A stretch of DNA of 10,324 bases. Source: an uncultured Clostridia bacterium (lineage in GTDB: Bacteria > Bacillota > Clostridia > Oscillospirales > Oscillospiraceae). Location: contig CAMWSZ010000069.1 of NCBI GenBank assembly GCA_947177005.1, positions 1 through 10,324 of the forward strand. Direction: 5' to 3'. A model generated the notes under the pieces. It worked only from the letters and a program-made list of their open reading frames with translations. It searched no databases and was not told the origin of the DNA. Each line of letters begins with the position of its first letter. The first letter of the stretch is position 1. The translations under genes and the position numbers were made by a program. Below, piece by piece: positions 7,092 to 10,324 of this stretch.

Positions 7092-8915
7092 ATGAAAAAA
7101 AAGCGGACCGCCGCTATGACGGCGGCAGTATTGGCGGCGCTGTGCCTGCTGAACGGGTGCGCGTCCGGGACGGAAGAGGTCCCGGACCCAACAGAAATCG
7201 TAACCGGTACGCCCGTACAGCCGGAGACAGAGCCGCCCATTGAAATCGAAGCGGACAACTGGCCCGATCTGTTGGAGAGTGTCTATGCGGAACTGGATTT
7301 GGAAACACGGCCCTGGGTGCGGGCGGCGTCTGTGCCGGAAGGGGACCCGGCGTTCCAGCGGATGATCCCCGGCCTGTCTACCCTTAGCCAGCCGGACGAG
7401 TGGGTGATGCTGGCGGAAGTACCGGAAAAGGAAATCGTGCTTTACCAGCACCATTATAATAACATGAAGGTCTATCTCCGGTATGGGAAACATTTTCAGG
7501 AATTTGAGCAGGACATCTCGCTGCTGGACATGGTGCCGGAGGCGGTGGAAACCGAATGGGAAGGCGAGTATGCGCTGTCGGTATTTTACCGGCACCATGC
7601 GGGGAACGGCGGCATTACAGGGGAGACCGCCGTCTACAGCTGGGACGGCACGTCCTGGACCGCTCATCCGTTCCCCCCGGACGAAATCCGGGAGGACCCC
7701 GAACGGCCGGATGTATCGAGCCTGCGGCTTGCGGCGGAGCTGCCGGAGAAAGATACTGCCGTCTATTCCGACCCGCAGAGCGGGAAAAGCTGGCTGCGTA
7801 CCGGCGAACAGTTTCAGGAGATCCCGGACCTGCTTACGGACGGCGCGGAGCTGCATTACGGAGATTTTGACCAGGATTATGACGGGGAGGAAGAGCTGGC
7901 GGTACTGTCCGGGCGCACGGAGGACAACCGTTATACCCGTCTGAGCTTCTACCTGTGGAACGGACAGTGCTGGACGGGTACACGCCACATCCATGACGGC
8001 ATCACGGAGATTGACAGCAGGTATCATCCCGGCGACATTTTCCAATTCTATGAGGACGGCACAGCGTATGTCATGTATGACGGCATGACCATGCTGCTGG
8101 ACCTGAGCAGTCTTTGCCGGGACTGGGAGACCGAACCCACGCAGGCGTTTCTTGACAACTCACAGGCCCGGTATACCTATCAAAACGGCACGATTCTGGT
8201 GATCTTTCCCGGTTATATCGCTGGACATAACGATACGCCTGTTTTCAGCCACACCAGTGAGGTCGGATATCACGAGTGGTACGGGTTCCGGGCGCGGCTG
8301 GACAGTCCGTATGATATCACGCCCGAATTTCAGCCCGAACAGCTCTCCAGTGCGCAAAAAGAGGTTTTGCGGCGGTATGTCAAAGAGTGTGAGGAGAAGA
8401 AAGATTCGTGGGACGCGCTGTTCCAGGGCGATCTGGCCCTCTTCGATTTCGACGGCGACGGGCAGCTGGAGCTGTTTCTGGAATCAAACCTCAAACGCCT
8501 CGCGGACTCGTACTATGGCCTGTCAATTTTCCGGACGGACGGCAGGCGGATGCGCTGGGTCCCTGGCGGTTCGCGTTTTTACGACAACGGCATTCTGTGG
8601 GAACCGTGGTCGCATAATCAGGGTGTGAACTGTGCCATATGGCCGTTTACTCTGCACCGCTGGCAGGGCGCCAGCTATGGAGAAATCGGCGGGGCGCGGG
8701 CACGGGACAGCCGGGCGCCCGGTGAATTTCCGGCGGAGGCCGATTTGGACGGGGACGGAATGGTCTTTCTGATGGGCGGCAATGCGCTGACGGAAGAGGG
8801 CTATGTGGACAACGCCGTCTTTGACGAGTGGTGGGATTCGTATGTGGGCGGGGCCCGTCTGCTGCCGGTCTGTTACTTCCCGCTGACGGAGGATTTGATT
8901 GACAATCTGGAATAA
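7092..8915 (+). CDS. Secreted lipoprotein with DxDxDG (FG-GAP/VCBS-like) and WxGxxW repeats, function unknown
   Basis: This 607-residue protein begins with a lipoprotein signal: basic MKKKR, a hydrophobic stretch and lipobox LLNGC with Cys23, so it should be anchored outside the cytoplasmic membrane. A Thr/Pro/Glu-rich linker (about 27-52) follows. The body carries aspartate-rich Ca2+-binding-like motifs at 258-265 (DFDQDYDG, then EEEL), 452-460 (DFDGDGQLE) and 551-556 (DLDGDG). Aromatic turns recur at SWDGTSW (183-189), LWNGQCW (288-294) and RWQGASY (523-529). This alternation resembles FG-GAP/VCBS beta-propeller blades, which usually mediate binding rather than catalysis. I recognise no enzyme motif. 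ATG 7092 is chosen because AGGAGGAGGG ends just before it and the lipobox then falls at the right place; the frame is open further upstream without such a site. A long hairpin follows the stop. Confidence 0.85.
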   Translation: MKKKRTAAMTAAVLAALCLLNGCASGTEEVPDPTEIVTGTPVQPETEPPIEIEADNWPDLLESVYAELDLETRPWVRAASVPEGDPAFQRMIPGLSTLSQPDEWVMLAEVPEKEIVLYQHHYNNMKVYLRYGKHFQEFEQDISLLDMVPEAVETEWEGEYALSVFYRHHAGNGGITGETAVYSWDGTSWTAHPFPPDEIREDPERPDVSSLRLAAELPEKDTAVYSDPQSGKSWLRTGEQFQEIPDLLTDGAELHYGDFDQDYDGEEELAVLSGRTEDNRYTRLSFYLWNGQCWTGTRHIHDGITEIDSRYHPGDIFQFYEDGTAYVMYDGMTMLLDLSSLCRDWETEPTQAFLDNSQARYTYQNGTILVIFPGYIAGHNDTPVFSHTSEVGYHEWYGFRARLDSPYDITPEFQPEQLSSAQKEVLRRYVKECEEKKDSWDALFQGDLALFDFDGDGQLELFLESNLKRLADSYYGLSIFRTDGRRMRWVPGGSRFYDNGILWEPWSHNQGVNCAIWPFTLHRWQGASYGEIGGARARDSRAPGEFPAEADLDGDGMVFLMGGNALTEEGYVDNAVFDEWWDSYVGGARLLPVCYFPLTEDLIDNLE

Positions 8916-8920
8916 ATCAA

Positions 8921-8963
8921 GCGGCTGACTGCCGGAGTACGGAATACTCCGGCGGTCAACCGC
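8921..8963 (+). terminator. Hairpin after the lipoprotein gene, probable terminator
   Basis: GCCGGAGTA (8931-8939) and TACTCCGGC (8945-8953) form a perfect 9-bp core. It extends outward through TGAC/GTCA and GCGG/CCGC with one mismatch and one G-U pair. The bases after it (AAACACTTTG) are a poor T-tract, so termination may be inefficient or the hairpin may stabilise the mRNA end. Confidence 0.6.
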
Positions 8964-9014
8964 AAACACTTTGTATCTGAAAAAACTTTTCTGTCGAAAC
9001 AGGACGAAAATTGC

Positions 9015-9043
9015 TTGTAATTCTCTCCCTGTTGTGTTATAGT
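9015..9043 (+). promoter_or_regulatory. Promoter reading into the hairpin cluster and the 62-aa ORF
   Basis: TTGTAA (9015-9020), a 17-bp spacer and TATAGT (9038-9043) predict a start near 9050. Transcription to the ORF at 9355 would give a leader of about 305 nt. Confidence 0.65.
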
Positions 9044-9055
9044 ATGGGGGAGACG

Positions 9056-9143
9056 AATAAAGGCAGGGCGCGAAGGACTCCTACCTCCCTCACGCCCCTA
9101 TGCGGGAGCAAGCCCTCCCACACAATAGCTGTGTGCTACACCC
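9056..9143 (-). ncRNA. Candidate small structured RNA on the minus strand, antisense to the 62-aa ORF leader
   Basis: A minus-strand transcript starting near 9143 would fold into three consecutive hairpins. The stems in plus coordinates are CACACA/TGTGTG (9119-9124/9130-9135), GGGAG/CTCCC (9104-9108/9115-9119) and a 12-bp stem (9066-9077/9086-9097). The last stem pairs without mismatch only in the minus-strand RNA, where two positions become G-U; in the plus RNA they are A-C mismatches. A modest U-rich tail (CCUUUAUUC) follows, so the RNA would be about 85-95 nt. I do not recognise an Rfam family. The plus-strand RNA is an alternative: its loop CTCCTACC (9078-9085) is complementary to Shine-Dalgarno-like sequence. 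No coding ORF with a ribosome site is visible. Confidence 0.4.
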
Positions 9144-9149
9144 GCCCCT

Positions 9150-9178
9150 ATTATAATAGATTCTTGTGGTGTTTTCAA
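9150..9178 (-). promoter_or_regulatory. Minus-strand promoter opposing the 9015 promoter
   Basis: Reading the minus strand, TTGAAA (9173-9178), a 17-bp spacer and a perfect TATAAT (9150-9155) predict a start near 9143. The -10 sits inside the palindrome CTATTATAATAG (9148-9159). No minus-strand gene with a ribosome site follows. Confidence 0.65.
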
Positions 9179-9223
9179 GGTCTGTTTTAGATTTTCTGCG
9201 CAAGGGGTTTGTGTCTGATATAT

Positions 9224-9268
9224 GGCGGTGTGGGGTTACTATAGCATCCTGCACCGCCTTTGTTTGTC
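9224..9268 (+). terminator. Terminator-like hairpin inside the leader of the 62-aa ORF
   Basis: GGCGGTG (9224-9230) pairs perfectly with CACCGCC (9252-9258) across a 21-nt loop, followed by TTTGTTTGTC. It could end a plus-strand RNA of about 215 nt begun near 9050, or act as an attenuator ahead of the ORF. The large loop makes its strength uncertain. Confidence 0.5.
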
Positions 9269-9320
9269 TCAGCGGGAATGCCTGACGGGGCCGGGACCGC
9301 GTCCCGCCCCTGACGGCTGA
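9269..9320 (+). promoter_or_regulatory. GC-rich hairpin just upstream of the 62-aa ORF
   Basis: GGGG-C-CGGGAC (9287-9297) pairs with GTCCCG-CCCC (9301-9310) with one bulged C. An outer TCAGC/GCTGA pairing (9269-9273/9316-9320) may enclose it. It ends about 20 nt before the ribosome site AAAAAGGAG, so it could influence translation or mRNA stability. Confidence 0.45.
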
Positions 9321-9354
9321 ACTGCTGGGAAAAACAAAAAGGAGAAACCTGTTC

Positions 9355-9543
9355 ATGTCAGAATTGTATAAAAAAATGTACCTGGCACTTTTCTATGGCA
9401 CGGAGGATGTGATGAAGTATATCAACCGTGAAATGGTGATCCCTGAGACATACGACTGGGATCACACGCGGGAGATACTTCTCAGGCTTCAGGCGGCGTT
9501 TCTGGCGGCCGAGGATTTGTACATGAATGCTACAGACGACTAA
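9355..9543 (+). CDS. Small acidic protein of unknown function (62 aa)
   Basis: This 62-residue ORF starts at an ATG preceded by AAAAAGGAG (ending 10 nt upstream) and is followed by a good intrinsic terminator, which supports it as a real gene despite its size. There is no signal peptide and no clear membrane segment. The N-terminal half is aromatic and amphipathic (SELYKKMYLALFYGTEDVMKYI). The C-terminal half is a predicted helix ending in an acidic patch (LLRLQAAFLAAEDLYMNATDD). It loosely recalls other short uncharacterised clostridial proteins that end in an E-E/D-L-Y pattern, but this is from memory and unverified. The long structured leader and opposing promoter upstream suggest regulated expression. 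A DNA-binding or enzyme motif is not visible. Confidence 0.7.
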   Translation: MSELYKKMYLALFYGTEDVMKYINREMVIPETYDWDHTREILLRLQAAFLAAEDLYMNATDD

Positions 9544-9567
9544 AAACACGCAGAAGCTCAGAATGAT

Positions 9568-9607
9568 AAAAACAGAGATGCGGAACCAACCGCACCTCTG
9601 TTTTTTT
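9568..9607. terminator. Bidirectional intrinsic terminator between two convergent genes
   Basis: CAGAG-A-TGCGG (9573-9583) pairs with CCGCA-C-CTCTG (9590-9600), flanked by A-run and T-run arms (9568-9572 and 9601-9607). It gives a T-tract on both strands, so it can end both the 62-aa ORF and the convergent lipoprotein gene whose stop is at 9617. Confidence 0.9.
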
Positions 9608-9616
9608 GTTTCCGTT

Positions 9617-10324
9617 TTAAGGTCTGCCGTCAAGCTGGACCTCCACAATTTCCGGTCCGGCGGCATCCGGGTAGAACCGGATCTCCCAGGGGCAGGGCGG
9701 GATCTCCGATATCGCTTCGATCTCTTCGGGAAGCGGCTCGCCGTCCGGAAATTCCAGCGCCGGGGCTATTGCCGGTTCTGTGCCGCCGGCCCACAGCTCC
9801 TGCCAAAGACTCTCCACCGCCGCCGTCACCTCCTCCCGGGGGGTGCTGTACGCAAAACGCGCCGCCAGCTTTTCATGCTTCTCCCGCACCGCCAGACGCA
9901 GCAGGTCTACCAGCGACTGTGTGTCCGACAGCGTCAACAGCTGGGCCGGGTCCTCGGTGTCCTCCCGGTAGGCCATTGTACAGAAAGCGGTGCTGTAGCC
10001 CGCGCCGTTCTCATATCGAAACGTCAGCTTTTCCAGCAGGTACGACCCCAGCGCCGTCTCCTCCGACACCTCCAGACACGCCGACCGCACCTGCATATAG
10101 GAGTTCGCCAGATCATAGCACCGGATGACCCCCTCTTCTGTCCGCTGTTCCACCAGCAGCAGCAGCGAGTTCACCAGATCCTGCCGGTTTTCCGCCCGCA
10201 GGGTATCGGTGGAATCCCAGTAGCGGTTGGAGTAGGGCTCTACGGCGCTGTAGGAGCGTTCCAGCAGGCCAGCGGCGCAGCCGGTCAGCAGATCGCACAG
10301 GGCCAGTGCGGCGATCAATCTTTT
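9617..10324 (-). CDS. Lipoprotein of unknown function, 5' end cut by the window edge
   Basis: The reading frame is open to the right edge. The TTG at 10318 is probably not the start, since the two codons before it (Lys-Arg) are also in frame and suit the basic N-region of a signal peptide. After KR come a hydrophobic stretch and the lipobox LLTGC, so the mature protein should be lipid-anchored outside the membrane; only a few N-terminal residues are likely missing. The mature part (about 220 residues) is rich in Glu, Leu and Tyr and looks mostly helical up to about residue 180 (EVTAAVESLWQELWAG). A Pro/Glu-rich segment and a short beta-like C-terminus (WEIRFYPDAAGPEIVEVQLDG) follow. I recognise no catalytic motif or named family. 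A bidirectional terminator lies just past its stop. Confidence 0.8.
   Translation of the reverse strand, partial: KRLIAALALCDLLTGCAAGLLERSYSAVEPYSNRYWDSTDTLRAENRQDLVNSLLLLVEQRTEEGVIRCYDLANSYMQVRSACLEVSEETALGSYLLEKLTFRYENGAGYSTAFCTMAYREDTEDPAQLLTLSDTQSLVDLLRLAVREKHEKLAARFAYSTPREEVTAAVESLWQELWAGGTEPAIAPALEFPDGEPLPEEIEAISEIPPCPWEIRFYPDAAGPEIVEVQLDGRP

Larger units (their letters stand above)
8964..9354. other. Region without a long gene: opposing promoters, hairpin cluster, structured leader
   Basis: No convincing long coding region is present. In order it holds a plus-strand promoter (9015-9043), three adjacent hairpins (9066-9097, 9104-9119, 9119-9135), the perfect palindrome CTATTATAATAG (9148-9159), a minus-strand promoter (9150-9178), a terminator-like hairpin with a T-rich tail (9224-9268) and a GC-rich hairpin (9287-9310) before the ribosome site of the 62-aa ORF. 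Short open stretches here (for example 18 codons from the ATG at 9100) lack ribosome sites. Confidence 0.7.

Noticed and set aside
9035..9093. 18-codon hydrophobic minus-strand frame with a GTG start, a possible type I toxin
   Set aside because: The only purine-rich site is about 2 nt from the GTG, too close, and the start lies inside the 12-bp stem. It is too short to call.
9037..9161. MITE-like element bounded by imperfect inverted ends (TTATAGTATGGGG and CCCCTATTATAA)
   Set aside because: The similarity is explained by two opposing -10 elements each followed by G-rich start regions; no target-site duplication is visible.
9044..9190. 48-codon plus-strand frame starting ATGGGGGAG
   Set aside because: The ATG lies next to the -10 hexamer, so it would precede the transcript start; no ribosome site is present.
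9090..9356. 88-codon minus-strand open frame across the hairpin region
   Set aside because: It has no ribosome site at its start, runs through hairpins and a promoter, and its residue make-up (Arg/Ser/Pro-rich) looks like a chance frame.

Overview
The window looks like chromosomal DNA from a moderately GC-rich Clostridia-type Firmicute. A gut member of the Oscillospiraceae (Flavonifractor/Lawsonibacter/Oscillibacter-like) is my best guess. The grounds are strong AGGAGG-type ribosome sites, -35/-10 promoters with 16-17 bp spacers, coding DNA near 58-60% GC by hand counts, and the protein families present. The taxonomic call is inference, because no rRNA or other marker is present.

Layout from left to right: (1) The 3' part of an S66 (LD-carboxypeptidase / MccF-like) peptidase gene is cut by the left edge; it is clearly more AT-rich than the rest. 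(2) rpsO (ribosomal protein S15) has a good promoter overlapped by a perfect 9-bp inverted repeat. It is followed by pnp (polynucleotide phosphorylase), the same rpsO-pnp order as in E. coli and many other bacteria. The intergenic DNA encodes a long hairpin ahead of pnp, and a strong terminator ends the unit. (3) A CPA2-type cation:proton antiporter lies on the minus strand, convergent with pnp and divergent from alr. (4) alr (alanine racemase) and trmB (tRNA m7G46 methyltransferase) are 18 nt apart and probably co-transcribed. They are followed by a secreted lipoprotein with repeated DxDxDG and WxGxxW motifs. (5) A 439-bp region without a convincing long gene (8916-9354) holds two promoters facing each other, a cluster of hairpins between them, a terminator-like hairpin and a GC-rich hairpin. 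It leads into a 62-aa unknown ORF. (6) A bidirectional terminator separates that ORF from a convergent minus-strand lipoprotein gene, cut by the right edge just before its start codon.

Most of the window is housekeeping: translation and RNA turnover (S15, PNPase, TrmB), cell-wall precursor supply (Alr) and ion homeostasis. The least explained part is 9015-9355. There, two good opposing promoters would make transcripts overlapping by about 90 nt, and one hairpin pairs fully only in the minus-strand RNA. I see no CRISPR array, tRNA, rRNA, transposase or phage gene.
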